In this document: piece after piece, positions 1 to 15,000 of the stretch
Layout: every line of letters begins with the position of its first letter
Position numbering within the stretch: the first letter of the stretch is position 1
Assembly (NCBI RefSeq): GCF_001949145.1
Contig: NW_019091364.1
Coordinates: 443,913 to 507,912 of the forward strand
From: Acanthaster planci
Lineage: Eukaryota > Echinodermata > Asteroidea > Valvatida > Acanthasteridae
Reading direction: 5' to 3'
DNA: 64,000 nucleotides
The notes under the pieces: generated by a model
Told to the model about the DNA's origin: nothing
What the model saw: only the letters and a program-made list of their open reading frames with translations
The model's database searches: none
Position numbers and translations under genes: made by a program

Positions 1-3000
1 TCATTCTGAAGTCACGGTTTATCTGCATACAATAGTAAGTTACCATCTCTCTTCTCAAAATTCTAATTCCATGAAGTAGTGTTCAGCCGTGCATCTCAAA
101 ATATATACGCACAAAAAAAATACGCGTTAAGCATTTCAATCGACGGGACATGTCACAGTAAATTGCACTATTTAACTGATCTTAACTTAGGTCATATGGG
201 TCTACGTGCAATTTTTACAAATATAACTGACAATAATTTGGCGGTTTATTACTGTTAAACAAGAAGAGAAATGAAACATTTCCAATTATGCCACTGACAT
301 ATGGACAAGAAATCCTCGTGAATTGAATTGTTACCCTCCATAAACTTAGTAACCGCAACTGATCATTTATCAAGTACGAAGTTTCCTCAACATTGGCCTC
401 CATTTTTTCTCAAGTCGCATAACATTTGTAGTTGCAGATGTAAACAGTACTTGGTTTTTATTTGGGTGTCATGGCACCCGATTCCTCGCCATGGTTTACA
501 GGGATGATTAATTTCAGTGTCACGAGGAAGTACTCGCGTCCAGTGTTGCTATGTGCGCGAGGTGTTTGGAGCGGTTTGCTGACAAATTTATTGTGCAGCG
601 ATTTTGTGCGTGCGTACGGGTCAGTGAATGGCATGTGACAATCGGCCGTTCATGAATGCCACAAGGCCTCAAGTGCCGCTTTAAAGTTTTAGAAGCTCGA
701 ACTTAACTAACAGTGAGAGTACTCAATGGATATTTTGTGAATTACTACAAGTTTCCATTTCGACCATTAAATGTCAAAATATAGCAACAAGAAGCAATAA
801 GTCTTCATGGTCATCTTCATTTGTACTAGGCAAACGTAACAAAGACGACTCAAGCCTTGTGAATTTTATCTTGCCTGTCAATATTGACCCTACACTCGTG
901 TCAGTCTAGTACTAAACCCGGCACTAAAAACATGGACTCTGCAGTCTTTCTCCCTAATGTCAGACTAAATACATTATGGTCAAAGGCACAGATAATTAAG
1001 ACACCTATTAAGGCATATTTGGTTGATAGGATTACCAGATGGTGGATTAATTCCAATGAAGAGAAGTTGTGCCACTGATGACGGTGCAAACCCACATGCA
1101 CTTGCACTGAAACATGCTCCCGCTGGCTAACATGCAGGGTGTTCATCAACGATCGTCGCAAACAGTACGTCTCGAGGAGAAAGTCCGTTTGCTCCACCTT
1201 ACTCTGTGGAGGTATTGTGCCATGGGTGCATTGTCTAAGATCACGCATGTCGACTCACCGGTATATGTTGGTTCGCATAATGATTTTTGCCAGTGACTGG
1301 ATTGAATTCGTGTCAATCCCTAAGAAATGATTTGAAACACGGACATGCTTCTTTTGAAATTAGATTTAGTGTAGTCACAACGGCAAGAAATGTTGTCCGA
1401 AAATGTAAGCACTCATGAGTAAATGTAAATCACGTGCGTGATTCGCTAAACGGGAATACCACAGAATGATTATTTTTAGGGATGGATGCCGTCCATTGAA
1501 TAGAATTTCCGGCCGATTTACACAGGAAAGTCTCCTACAACTTCAATTGCTTTGTTAATCTCATGTAAACAGTGTTACATGTAATCTCTTTTTGAATACA
1601 TGTAGTTCACATACGAGAAATACTGCATCAATAAACAGTGCTTCACCCGCTTCAAGGCAAGGAGCTATGTAATCATCCTTTGATAATGTCTCGTAGTATG
1701 CTGACCGCTGAAGCAGAAATGTGTACATGTTCAAGTAAACCAAATACGACACGCGTAAGAGTAAAAAAAAAATTAAAAAATAACTTCGATTGTATTGGCT
1801 TACCTTGGAATACTGACAGCCCCCTTTCAATGCTGATAACATCACGCATGACGACTTAACGAAGCTGTCCAATGATTTCCTTTTTCACCTCTAAAGCCAC
1901 GATTTCACTTTGCAATATTCTTCTATCCGATGACAGTTGGTAACTTTCGACTTCAAAATACATGCTTCATGTTTTATGCCACTGGAGATGAGCATTAATT
2001 TAGTTTGCAATATAGACAAATGTAAAACGATCCAGGCAACAAATGCGTTCTTTGCGGAGGTTATGTTCAGACTTTCAGTAGTTTCCATGTTGTTGTAAGA
2101 GCTGCTTCGTGAAGGCACTCATGTTCAGATATAACCGGTCCAAGAATGTGTTCATTCGGCAAGGAAACCGCTTAATTCTGATGGCAATTGCAAGAAGATG
2201 TCTCAGCAATTATTCAGTATCGCACAAGGGAAAATCATATATCTCGCAATACCTCATAATTAGTTGGAAATGGCCGTCGTCATGGTCACAAACATGGAAG
2301 GAAGGAAGTGTCCAATCACGTGCACATCTTCTTACGACATGACAAATCAAAGTACAACTCTTATCCCTCGAATGTGGATAAAACGGAAAATTGAAGCAAG
2401 ATGTGTGCCACGCGGTATCTGCGTTCCAAATCGCACAAGTTGCCTGAGTCGGCAATGACTCAATATCGACCCAACACAAAGTTCTTGGGTTGACTTGTTC
2501 CCGATCTGGTTATTTCATAAACAGCTGACACTTCATTCCTAAGGAGAAATCTTTATACTGTCACCGTTTAAACCGAATGCTGGTATAAACGCGTAGGGCA
2601 GGTAACAGGACGAACCTGTGAAATTAGTGTTAAACGTTTGTAAAGTGTCTGTGAAGCTGCATGTAGATCATCGTTGCTGGAGGATGATGTCACAGATAAT
2701 CAGTGACTCAGTCATCTGTGGAATTGAACAACTTTACTGACCGATTCCGAATTCTCCCAAAACACAATTTGTATGATCTAATCACACAAAAGAGTAACCA
2801 ACCGGACTACCTGAAGCTGATAGTTTAATAGGTAAAACTTTCAATTTGACACAGGCACTTACTGAGCTCTGTAGGATATAAAACTTGTCCCTTCATAGAA
2901 CGAAAGAAAGCTCACTCTAGTTTCACATCTGTATACATGTAATTTGTGAAATGAGCTTTTCTATGCAGGCACGTTGCAAATTTAGAAGCATATTTTAGAA

Positions 3001-3184
3001 GCTTCTTAAGACACAAAACATCCCTGTTACCAAAGAAGATCGACATCTCTCATTTTACATGCGTTTTTATGGTACATTTATGTGGAATGGGCCACACGAT
3101 TTCTCTACGAATAGAGGCACGTTGCAAATATTTGCGTAGCACAGCCACACGATCAGAAAACTACAGTGTGACTGTGGCATGAAA
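1..3184. other. Gene-free stretch, nothing recognised
   Basis: AT-rich DNA with only short chance reading frames of up to about 115 codons that overlap on both strands. No splice-linked coding pattern, RNA gene or repeat family was recognised. TACATGTA palindromes occur near 1576, 1598 and 2931. Confidence 0.6.
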
Positions 3185-3358
3185 TACGTGCATTTCACAA
3201 TAGTGCGCCTCCAGCGAGTCTGCAATGCGTTGGCCACTCACAATGCGCGATATCCGTCGACCCAATGCGCATTCGAAAAGGGTCGACAGATTTCGAGCTT
3301 TGTGATGGGCCAACGCGTTGCAAACTCGTTGGAGGTACACCATTGTGAATCGCCCGCA
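3185..3358. mobile_element. Hairpin MITE, family A, copy 1
   Basis: A near-palindromic element of about 174 bp. The left arm carries gcgcctcca, gcaatgcgttggcc and gtcgaccc; the right arm carries the inverted counterparts gggtcgac, ggccaacgcgttgc and tggaggt. It ends in cgcccgca. The same arrangement recurs at 26736-26861 and 60493-60650, so this is a dispersed non-coding foldback element. It has no open reading frame of note, and a flanking target duplication is not clear. Class II (MITE) assignment is inferred from the structure. Confidence 0.7.
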
Positions 3359-5689
3359 TTAATCAATTTTTATGATTCGGTCGTTTTGGGTATCTGAAGA
3401 CGTCTCTGCTTTTAGTATCACACTACTTATATCGCATTTATTGCTTGCTTTTATTGTTCACGGTACCGAAGTTGCAACTTGCGTGACTGGTTCCTTACCA
3501 TTTTTGTTTTGTGGCTTTGTTAGTAATAGTACCAAAAACAAAAACCTCACAGCCAATAACTCCACACAGTTCTTAAACTTCTTATGCCCGCTAGTTCTGT
3601 TTTAATCAGGGTACCAGTACTCTTTCCCATCTTAAAGGACAAAAATTCCCTCGGATAGCGATAACATTCACCCGTAGCAAGACCCTGCTATTCTTTCACG
3701 GAAGCATGACAATTTGGCCATTTGGTGGTGGAATTTCAGACGCAAGTCCGCAAGCGATAATGGGAGGGCTCTTAATGCCACAGATTTGGCAGAAGAAAGA
3801 CAAGCTACCCAACGAGCAAAGAGGAGGTCACAACAGGAGTCTTGTGGCTTGAGGGGAAAGGCACAGAGAACTGAAGAGGGAAAAAGGCTCAGAGAAGAGC
3901 CGTGAAAATAATGATCTTTGTAAGGCAATACCAATTTCCTTGGAACCCTTGGCTCGATAACTGGCAGCGCCGATTGAACTGTTCCGTCAACGCGGCCGAA
4001 GCCCCGCGATATCTGCACCTAGCGCGTCAAGGGGAAATATTTGGACCGTGAATCGGGAGGGTCCTGGCGTGCCGAAGGTGCTGGCAGTGCACCAGGCGAG
4101 ACCTTCGGTGGTCTCTCCGTCACTTTTCTCTTTGAGACCGACTAGGCAAGAGTTGAATTTCAAGGTGGGAAGCATAGCACAGGCCCGTGCTGTGGACAGA
4201 TTTCGACCTACATGTAAATGTACATGACATGTACATGTATTGCATGTATTGCTACATACCTCCGCACTGTCTGTTGTACTTTCTGAACTTTTAACTATGA
4301 AAAGTGACTGGAGAAACAGCTGTAAACCTTGATGGTTAATGAGCACTTGCCGAAGCATAGACGATAATCACAACTAACCTGACATTTTCATACGTGACTT
4401 TGTTTCATATTTCCATCTACATCGACAAACTGGTTATCCATGGAAATACTCTTGTGCTACACCATTGATAGCGAGTATTATTATAGAATTTTTTACAAGC
4501 TTTGAGCTATCTGTGGCTGAGAATAACACTATTCTTCTACGGGGCAAATGTGGTGCATTGCCCGAATATTCTCGGTTTGTCTTGCTTCTAAGTTTACGGT
4601 AGATATGTTCCTCCAACTTGCTTCGGGCAGTAGTTGTGTATCTTTTAGTGCTAGTGGTGGCAGATATAGATTAACCCAACCGCACTGGCCAAATTCCCAC
4701 ATCACGCCCCTTGATACGTCAAAGATTTCCTTGACGCTTACGTTGAGGCAGGCCTGACAGACTTTTCCAGAACTCTCTTGGCAATGTCCAGCCGTACTAC
4801 CCACAAATTTAAGATGTTTTTTGCAATTGCTAAATTTTCAATAGGTTTTCTTACCGGAATCCCCTTGGGCCGTTCGTCTGGCGCTGAGACGAATTGTGGC
4901 TTGAAAGCCTTGATAGCTTACTTCGAATTCCCCGCTGGTTTACCGCATGATGCTTCGGCCTGTGTGCGTGGGAAAGCATGCAGATTACACATCTCGAATG
5001 CTACCTGACCTATGACCTTTCATTTTTAACCTCTATTGCATTTTTTTTTCAATTAATTCGTTTGATTTTCTAGTAGATACTTGCTAACATGGTAGCTTTT
5101 ACAATGGCATAAGAAATAACTAGAAGATTAATGAAGAATTCAGCCTTCAAAGAAAATCTTCTATATAACAATGGGTTATGAATAGTAATGCCAAACCTGC
5201 TATGCGACTCGAGAGTGACATTTCCTTCTGTGATCTTTGATACAACTATTTGATTTTTTGCACGATACCTGCCATTTCAGCAATTTCAAAAACCTTGAAT
5301 TGAGGGTCTTTCAAGAGCTTCTGTGTCTTCATGCAGATGGGGGGTTCGTACTAAATCCAATGCATTTGGTACCGTAACATTATTAACAGGCACGGTAGAA
5401 ATAAGGCCACAGTATTTACGAACAGGAACTAAGGATAGGCCCAGGCTTATATGTTTACACATCGTTAATGAGCATTTAGAAAGTTATCAACACCACAGGT
5501 ATGAAAATATGAAAATGGTTTCAATATGTTTACACTGAGCCAGTGTAAGTTCTTAGTGGACTATCAATATTTGTACTCAGTCAAGCTCTCGTGGCTACGA
5601 TTGTGGCTACGCCACTGTGCCTGGCCAGAGACGTCCGATTAGTCAGTCAGACAATTTCCGATTGACGGGGAATAGAGTCAAGGGTCCAA
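3359..5689. other. Gene-free stretch
   Basis: No gene recognised. A moderately CpG-rich part (about 3960-4140) is followed by a run of overlapping ACATGT palindromes at 4209-4240. Short open frames here have no splice partners and no recognisable motifs. Confidence 0.5.
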
Positions 5690-6035
5690 CCTATTAGAGC
5701 TCCAAAAATATGGCGGAGCCACGCGCGCGATATCGAACTCCAGCTGGTTCGCCGCGGTAGCGGAACCAGGCTAGAAATTGCACCAGTCGTAACATATCAG
5801 CGAGCGGCGTCTGGTGCCGGTGGTGTGTATCCGCCTGTCGAGACTCAACGCCGGCTTTGCATCGCTGACGCCTCTCGCGCCCTCGTGTGACGAGGTTTCC
5901 TGGTCGGCCGAGGCGGGAACAGCGACGGCTTGGCGAGTCGGAGGGACGGAAGGCCGGCTGGCGGGAGATCCCGCAGATTTCTGGAGAAATCTCGGTGCGA
6001 GGAAGACGACAACCTTCCCGCTTGGGTTACTGTGC
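5690..6035. promoter_or_regulatory. CpG-rich islet, possible unannotated promoter or 5' exon
   Basis: A compact, locally GC- and CpG-rich block inside AT-rich surroundings, with many CG dinucleotides (for example acgcgcgcga near 5720 and gccgcggtagcgg near 5750). Open frames run on both strands but resemble no family I know. Such islets often mark promoters or first exons in animal genomes. No downstream coding exon could be tied to it, so the reading is speculative. Confidence 0.25.
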
Positions 6036-9000
6036 TCAGCATGAGATGATATGAAGTAATTATCCAGCGAATGTCAAAAATGGCCATATGACATAAGACC
6101 GAATTAGCGATTATGCTTTTTCAAAATGACCACACAATTCAGCACCGTTTTTTACATTTTATATGTTCGTCGCTTAACACTGCTAAACAATTCTAGAATT
6201 AAAGCAAACCTGTGGTAATTTGGCAGACATATAAACTCTTGAATGAAAGATAAACGTTACTGTGACAACTAAACTGCACGATAAAACATTGTCACTCGTT
6301 GAGAGTTCCATGGTCAAGTTGGCCAAGGATGTTTATGTCCCTCGCGATGGTATCTTGAGTCACTTAATTAAGACGCTCTTCACGTCTCCCTGATCACAGC
6401 AATCCAAGGCTCTTGTTAGCCAACAGCCTAATTTCACTTCCCGTTCAGCTCTCGTGCTCGGAAAGACTTCAAGTTCAACGCCGAGTCGCGACGGACGTCT
6501 GGACTAGAAAAACACACGCACATGCTGCTCGCTAGCCTATCGCCAGACACAAAAGAAGACGACTCGGCAGACAATGATTGAGTGATCGCTGGCAGTAATT
6601 GAGATAGGGTCAGGTCTGCTGCAAGGCCATGGCAGAGGGAAGCGGCAGGATTCCTAGCCACAGATGATTTATGTCAACCGAACAGAGTTGTCCAAAATCG
6701 ACTGAGAACAGAAAAAGAAAAAGACCGAGTGGACCGCGCACAGAGGCGAGAGTGCCGGGGGCACTTCTGGCTTCGGGATGTGTTTTGATGTGGTGGCTGG
6801 AAATTTTTCTGTGGGCAAAACGGAAACGACCAAGAAGGCTGCGATGCTTCAAAGGTTCGAGCAAGCGTAAATAATGTGAATGTTGATGCAACTGGTAAAC
6901 GGGACAGGTCACTTGTTGAGGACCTCTTGATGGAGACCGAACTCGGGGGGAACGTTTAACAACTTTGTGGGATTCGATTCTGAGCACATTGTGAAAAGAG
7001 GTTTGGTGTTCCTCTTGTTCATGGTGATGTTCAAGTGCACGGTAAACATACTACCATTTGCAACATACTACCAATCTAGTTTATTAATCTCCTGGGTTAT
7101 TGGTGATATAACCCGGGAAATGTATGATCAGTGTTTGATTTGACAGATTTTTTTATTTAAAAAGTAGAATTAAAAGCCCATTCAACCTTTTTCCAGACAA
7201 TTTTTTTTTTCATAATTGGTAACAGCATCTTTGGGTCTATGTCACTTCAAATTAGTCTTGAAAACGGTGACATTTTCTTCAAACAACAACACAAAAATGT
7301 CTTTGTCAAAATTTCCTTAAGTTCTTATTCCCGTCACATCTGTATTACTCATCAATTCCAATGGCCCTCTGCAATGTAGTCATCCAAACCGCTCAAAGGG
7401 GAGGAGAAGAAATGCAAAATTGAAGCTATTTTCACGGCACGTTCGGGACTGCAGTGTCACGGTGGGTCGACCGCGGAGTGACCTATTGCCCAATAGAATG
7501 ACGGCAATTGGAGCTAATCCGTCATAATAAGGACGTGTGATTTTACCTGCAGTGGCCAATGCCGTCGGGAAAGGCTAGCACTTTTTTCAAAGGATGTCAG
7601 CAAACCTAAAAAGAAAGAGACCAATAGGTGGATGAGATCGCTAGATCTTGGTGCATGGTGTATTCTCGTGAGAGAAATTGAATTGATGTCCGGGAGAAAT
7701 GGATTCCTGCAAGATTACGTTAAGCATACATGTAGTTAGGTAACGTGACGTGGCAAACAGGTAATGCTTGTTTGTAGAAAGGGGATATTTGAAGTCGCGT
7801 TTACGACACACACTCCAATCTAGTATATTTTTGCCTGCTTGCGCCGCAAGTGCTATAAACTCAGAGCAAACTAAGCTGAGATATCAATAATGCTGTTCGT
7901 GTTATTTTAACACTTCTTCGTATGGCAAAGTCACCACTTTTGTGACTCCCCGGGAAAGCAAACAGAAACGACACACGAAGCTGTAGCAATTAGAAGCCTA
8001 AACGCTTCTCCCCACAATCTAACTTGGCAAGGCAAAACATTCTTCAAAACGACAACTGTAAAAACTAAAACAGCACCAATTTTGTTCATTTATAGCCTTT
8101 TTACGTCATCATGAGGTTATCAACCCCACTGTCTTTTATTAGACACGCTGTCAGATTTTCAAAGGTCGGTCGGTCGCGAAAGGTAATTGATTTACGCGCA
8201 TAGTTCGTGGAATTACCGAACGTAAAATAGAACGGATGGGTGTGAAGTCACGAACACTATGGAGTAGTTATGTCGTGACGTTAGGGACAAGGGAGTACAA
8301 TGTGGTTTAGTGCGTTATTCCGTGATGCGAATCTGGTCCAGACTGTACGCTCTGTGACTTCGGATCTGTTTGTGGTCCGGGCTTAGCGAGTGGAAAGAGA
8401 CGGGCAGGAGGAAAGTCCCGGGGCTCGCTCCGGCGTGTGTCACCGGTAGTGGTCCATCTTATCTATGTGTTGACACCGTCAGTGTGATTCCGCCTGCATA
8501 ACCTGTTCCATACAAACATCTTTTTGGTGTTTCCAAAGCCCTGGTAACGCGGAAGCGACCGCAAATGTTTCAATTCAGCCCCGGCTGTCTGTCCAAGGGG
8601 AGACCCCAAGAGTGATTTGTCAACACACGGTGGGGGCTGTAACCCACTCCACTCCCAGCATCGTGTCCTATCGGTCTGGTGTAATTTGTGGGTTGGAAAC
8701 TCTTCACAGAGGGGAAATTTCAAACAGGGAAGGGAATTCGCGAGATCATTTCATCGAGAAGGATTAACAATCACTTACTGGACTTCTAAACGTGACAAGT
8801 GATACAAGGGTACTTCCATAACTAGGTCTGTATTTCCCCCACAGTCGCCCCTCCCTTCCCTCTTCCCCTTTTACTTTCCTTCTCAAGGCAGTACAATGCA
8901 CTTTCGACACATCTCGCCAGAGAGTATGAATGAATAATATGTGAACGAGACTCGGGTCGTAAAGCAAAGCGTCTGAGTCATTAGTATCCGTTTGGAAATT

Positions 9001-12000
9001 ACAGCATTGATTAATTTTATCAACAAATGAAAGAAATTACCAACTCTGATTAGCTGAAACAGTCAAAAAGCTTCTTACACAAGTGTACGTGGAATAATTT
9101 AACACGGTTTTCAACAACATGAAGGTGCTTAGCAGCCAAGCTCAAGCCAAACCCTCGAAGTCAACAAACCTACTTTCTTCCGGTCTACCTCATAGGTCAC
9201 AGCTGCCGGGTCACATACAATAATACACTATTTGGCAATGGCTTGTGTCCAGGTTTAAAGGTTTATATTTTGACACGTGCGACTTACAGGGTCGTAACTT
9301 AAAAGAGGATTACTTGAATTTAGCATCAGAAACATTGATTTCAAATGATTGATATACTGCATTGCGTTAAAAAAACTTGCATTCAAAAATCAAAGTAGTT
9401 AACAAAACTGCGACCGAAAGAGGTGATCTGTTAGTTGCATTACATGGAGTCCATCAGAGATGAGCTGTGCATGTCCAAAGAAACCTGATCTCAATTTTAT
9501 ACCACTGCAAGTCTGCAACGCTCGTTTGCGAATATTCTGTATTGCAAAAAATGCCCAGGGGAAACTCGAACGGCTACATCATGTTTTATATTTCCAAAGA
9601 TTATTAATATGGTCCAGGGGACCGTGGGGACGTCGTGAGTTCAATAAACAATTTGATCCGTTTTTGTTGAATTAAGATTAACTGTAGACGCTGCTACACG
9701 CAATTAATAATTATCACATACTAAAAGCAACGCTATATCGGGAAGGTGTAACTCTAATTATAAGAGAACTTGGTTGTCCTTAGCACGAAGTGATTCAATC
9801 GTTACAGCAACTCAATATGTGCAACATTTCCAATGAAACCACAGTTACAAGGTACATGTATATCACCTGTTGATGGTCCAAAACAGCATCTAACAACATC
9901 CATAATATTTGAAACAAAGTACACACTCAAAAGCACATTATTAAACATCATGAAAAATATCAATATGTAGGGGGCCTGTATGTAGGCCTACCTTTCACTG
10001 AGCCACTCGGCCGGCGTTATCCATTGACCGTACTACTGATTATATCCATTGCACATAATGCCAAACAAGCCAACTCGGAATGGAATGAAACTGACGTGAA
10101 ACAGGAACCTCGAAAGAAATGACGATGTTCATTCCTGAACAGGGCCTTTTATACTAAATTTCACCCGAGTGGACCCATCACAATTTAAGGAATTCCATTT
10201 GTACTGGAGAGCCAAGAACGCACCTTCTCTGCTTTCAGGTTTCTCTCACAAAAGCTAATTAAAGCCTTTATCAATATAAGCAACCCAACTACAGCATTGC
10301 GAAGTTGTCGTGAGACCGTTTTAGTGATGGACTCAACTTTTTCTAAAGTCAGCTCGCTGCGTTTCTACTAGACGGGCTTGTGGTTTCAGCCACAAAGCCA
10401 GCTGACATTTAAAAATCGCGAAATCAGTGTAAGGCGACAGCTGTGTGATGTATGGTTCAACACGTGCAAGCGCAATTTAGCATGCCATTCTATTAAGCAA
10501 TAAAGAACGCCCTGATTCCCGCTAATTTTCAAATCTGCAGCCATAGATCAAGTTGACGTAGTCGGGCTTTTCGACCTGCCGTAGGTCAGTTCTGTTAAAG
10601 GTGACCCTCCTGTGACAACAACAGTTGATCTTTAAAAACCCGTGGTGGCGCTGTTTTGTATTATTGATAATCCTGTGTTTGTTTAGACATTAGGACATGG
10701 TTCCATTCACAACGCCAACTCATGCGTGTAAATGTGATATAGGCCTACTTAATGACATTATGGTACAGAGTTCGATAAAACCTAAGCACCGTTGAGCCTG
10801 TTCTTTGTCTGCGAATCCAGTTTGAAAAAATTCGTTAAAAAAATCTGACATTGCCAATGATATCAAAAAGCATTTCCAATGTAGCAAATATTATACAAAG
10901 TTACTGTAGATTGGCCTAATTATTTTCATTTGTGCCAACATACAGACTTTATTAAGAGTTCAATTTGATATAAATGCGCAGAAAACTTTTTTCTACAAGC
11001 TATATAGCACACTGGTGAGTGAAACTATGTAATGTCATAAATTTGTTTGACGTTTGGCAACGGGCACTCGAGATACGAAAGGAGGCTTTGGTAAAGATTT
11101 CTTAGTTATTGGTATGATTTTGTACGATGAAATGACTGGTTTAATCAACTGTCAACCGGATGGATAGTTTATAAATTTTGTAGCTTTATTCGGATTCCTG
11201 GTGCTCAAGACACAGCGTGCTGACTTTGTGGGGCAACTGTCAGTGCTGTACCCGTCTAACCTTTAAGACACGGCTAGTGAGTGTCACGTGGCTCTTCCAT
11301 CATCACAGGAAGAGAAATCAATTTCGTCTCTGCACAATCAGACTGAGACGGTCACTCACACGAGTTTTATTGCATACGAAAGTTGCACCTCATTCCCAGT
11401 AGACCGTGCACATGGATCTACGGAATAAAACGTGCAGTTATGGTTTGCGAGGTACGAGGTTGTCGAAGTCCAGATTGTCAAGCAAAATTTTTAATTTTCA
11501 GTCAGTTATTTCTAATCAAAATAGTATTGACAGAATGAGAATAAGTACATGGCGGGAAAGACAGATTAAGAATTTTATGAGTCCTGCATTTGTTCTGATT
11601 GCAATACATCCGCACTTACCTCTGTTACAAGCCAGGAATAATTAGAAGAGATGAATTGAAGCAGGGCAGTCATCTGCCTGTCAGTTGAAGCTGAAGGATA
11701 TCAAGAACTCAGCCAGCATTACGCTGCAAATCAGTAAAACAAACACGCCAGGCTCTCAGTCCACTAAAAGGAGACGATTGAATCTAATGTGGCGGTGCTG
11801 GGAATTACCGGCATTTCCCCTTAGGAAACGGGGGATCTGTAGCTGCCGGCAAAGAAGAATTTGGTTGTGTTTTGACAGCACATTCCAAAGGATATACAGG
11901 CGTTGACCCGCAGTGCCTGTTGAACATTCAGGAACTATTCGGTTTTCAACTGAAAAATGGCGGCCGATTGCCATTCAAACTCAACCAACACACGGCACGC

Positions 12001-14859
12001 GTTCCGTGTGGACTGCTGTGTTATTGTTCCTGAAATTTGCATGACAAAGCAACACCTTCTTAACTTCCAGCCAATCAACGTTTGGAAGGCGCATGGTGGT
12101 ATTTTAACAGTGTACTACAACGATTGCTGCAATTAATGACTGCCTCCTTAGTCTAGTGGTTTAAAAATGTCTGTTAAAAAACTTCAACTTAATTTTATGC
12201 AGTTTAATTGCAGAATGTGAAGCAACATAACGGAACGTATTGATTTTACATAATTGTCCTCTATACACAGGCTGCCATTTTATTATTATTGATGATGGTG
12301 TATGCTTTCTCTTAATATAATTTGAAACAAGTATTTTATGCAAGTACTCCAAAATCTCTGGTTTGTTGTAGCAATTTGTCTCAGCTATGACTGCAAATAT
12401 AACAGATATATTATTCCTCACCCAAGCGGTACCATAGCAAATTTATTCCTCAGAGTTAACATAATTATTCAAAAGGCAGTGTTTTGTTTTGACAGAAACT
12501 TTTATCCGTATCGGCCAACCCCTGACCTTGCCAACCAGATGTTTTGACAAAGAATTTTTTTTGCTTAGCTGACGAGGCTGAGACGCCCTGACCCGCTTTC
12601 CCCCCGGTACCCACAACACTGTTGTTGCTTCCCGTTTTATGATTTCAGGTATGCCCCAATGAGATTGACCTCTGACCTCCGGATACTTTTTGTTTCTGTT
12701 GTAACCGCGATGGGTGACTTTTTTTCCTTGAAAGCCAGGGTTATACGTTCGATGCCCTTGTGACGTTGATAGTGATGGATGATAACGAGTCTCTAGTCTG
12801 CGATCGTTGGCTCCATGTCACAACAAGTTCCTGAGATGTCCATTAAATGTCTTCATTTGCTGGAAATGTCTTCGAATGTAGATCTAATCATTAATTCATA
12901 GTGATGGGTATTTCATTTCAAGAGCTCTGCTCGGATTTGTGGACCTGTTTTGAGTTATCATCAGGATCTAGAATTCGTATTGTTTTAACTTTGGAACTGC
13001 TCTTTGCGGGCTATGTATGATTTAAGCGTTTTTTTTGGTCCAAAATGTTATTTCAGCGACATTGAAGCGAGTTCAGATTGTGAATGTAAGGAGCAAACTG
13101 CTCCGAGTTCTGGCCGTTCATTTGACAGCGACATAGCCATGTTACATTCGTCACTGTTCCTGATCAGAAATGATGGGCACTGATTTCTTTAGAAAAACTC
13201 GTGTCAACCTTCATTATTGGCCTTTTGGATCGAGAATAAAATTGTAGTGGTTCACTTCGCAGCAAGTATAGTGCGCAGGAAATGACCCATTAATAGCTGC
13301 GACAAAAACAAGGCCATCTCCTTCCTAAACGTCACCAACAGTTTTACAACAGGAGATTAAAAAAATGCTTCAGAGTATGTGGAGAATAATCAAGCAAAAT
13401 TACTGACACAACACATTCCACCTTTCCACTTGTCGGACTGAGTTGCCGTCTGTTTATCAACAATAATTGAGCTATCAAGAGACTTTTGAAAGTTCATTAC
13501 GGAGGCAATGGGTTGAAAATTGTCGTAAAGCCCCCATCAAAATCCTTGGTGTTTACGCCAAGAGTTCAAAGGAACGCCGCCAGAGCCTGAGCCAGGATAT
13601 CGTTTACAAGAAGGGATACTTAATTGGGTTTTAACATCGGCAAGATAAGGGATCTACCCTGGAATTTCTTCTACTGCCGGGCATTTTGCTTCGGTGGACT
13701 GTGAACCTCTTGTCTGTTCCACGAGAGCGAGAAATTGTATCTCCAAGTCGGTACACGAAGCTGGATTTTGTGTCGTGTCTCGAGGGGGGAAGACGCGTAA
13801 CTTGGCCCATGCCTTCTCCCTCAGGCCGCGGTCGGTGGAAAGTTCCTTCCTGAGATCGATGTTATCGCTTGGTTACCGGGGCGGCGGTATCTACTCGTAT
13901 ACACCGACAGGGACCGGGTTTGAGCACGGAGGTACCTCCGTGTTTTAAACAAGAGACGAGTGCCGAGTAATGTTTATTTGTAAATTTGCTCATTTCAGTC
14001 ATACGTAGTGGTTGAAATGAAAAAAAAAAACATGAAATCGAACTGTGTTGTATTTGTGAAGGTAAAGCTACATTTTGCTTACTGTATCCACAATCTATAA
14101 ACATCATACCACGGACATGTTCGTGATTATCCACATCTAGATCATTTTTTTTAAAATTGGTTTCTGCACCACTTGCTTTATCTTTAAGTCTTTTATTACT
14201 GAGAACAATCTGCCTCACAAATCAGTGAAAGCAGTTTTTCCATCATTCAATTCAGGTTGGTAAACTTAACACCCGCAGCTCACTCGTCAAAGTAAAGATT
14301 AACCCTAACAGTCGTGAATCCCGCAATATCAGTATGAATTTACATATACCCGAGGGGGGGGTTAGAGTTAAGATGATTAATATTCAAGGGTAGGTTTGGA
14401 ACACCAGACATAATTAGACATAACATGTATAATAATTTATGCAGTCAAGGTTTAACTGAACTTGTTTAATCGTGCTGCGTGAATGTAGGCGTTGGGTTTG
14501 CTGTTGTCTTAAAAGCAGTCTCTGGGAGAGACAGGCAAGTTGATAACCTAGCAGCCTATTAAGTCAAATCAAAACCAAGGCAACTGATGATTACTTTTTG
14601 GTTTCAAACATAGAGTCGCAGCGTGTTGCTTGTACACTCACGTAACCAAGCCGATTACTTCAGCAATTAAAAGTTCCTTTTCTTCCAAAAGTCACGTACT
14701 ATGCCCAGGCAAGAATTGGTTGACATCCCGGCTACCACGCATGACCTCCAAACACGACTGTGGGAAAGAGACAAGACGCGGGATAACGGCAGAACTAACC
14801 CATGGAACGCTGCGGATGTCAACAGTGCACCGCCAAATGCAAGCTTCAATGGTCGGAGG
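6036..14859. other. Gene-free stretch
   Basis: Nearly 9 kb with no recognisable coding exon, RNA gene or complete transposon. Frames such as 6671-6874 (+), 11217-11402 (+) and 11406-11645 (+) are short, unconserved-looking and not linked by splice signals. A short segment at 8397-8418 superficially resembles bacterial RNase P RNA and was rejected. Confidence 0.5.
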
Positions 14860-15000
14860 AGCACGTACCGAGCGGGCATTATTCGGAAACGTTGACGGGA
14901 GCTTCGCGGCGCACGGCCCGGGGCCGGACGCTCCCCATCGCGCTGCGCCGCAGGGATGTGTATATAAAATTAAGGAGCGGTGGCTGTCTGGTTGCAGATC
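14860..15000 (+). promoter_or_regulatory. GC-rich block with a TATA box (candidate core promoter)
   Basis: A strongly GC- and CpG-rich segment (about 14880-14950) runs directly into a good TATA motif, tatataaaat, at 14961-14970. A transcription start would be expected about 30 bp downstream, near 14990. The stretch 14970-15049 stays open in one frame but contains no recognised domain. The combination looks like a core promoter, but no gene downstream could be confirmed. Confidence 0.3.

Noticed and set aside
5814-6087. Open frames in the CpG-rich islet
   Set aside because: GC-rich DNA lacks stop codons by composition; the translated peptides are low-complexity and unrecognised.
8397-8418. 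gagacgggc followed by ggaggaaagtcc, reminiscent of the P4/CR-I part of bacterial RNase P RNA
   Set aside because: Only this short piece matches; the partner strand of P4 and other conserved regions are absent in the next several hundred bases, and the context is animal nuclear DNA.
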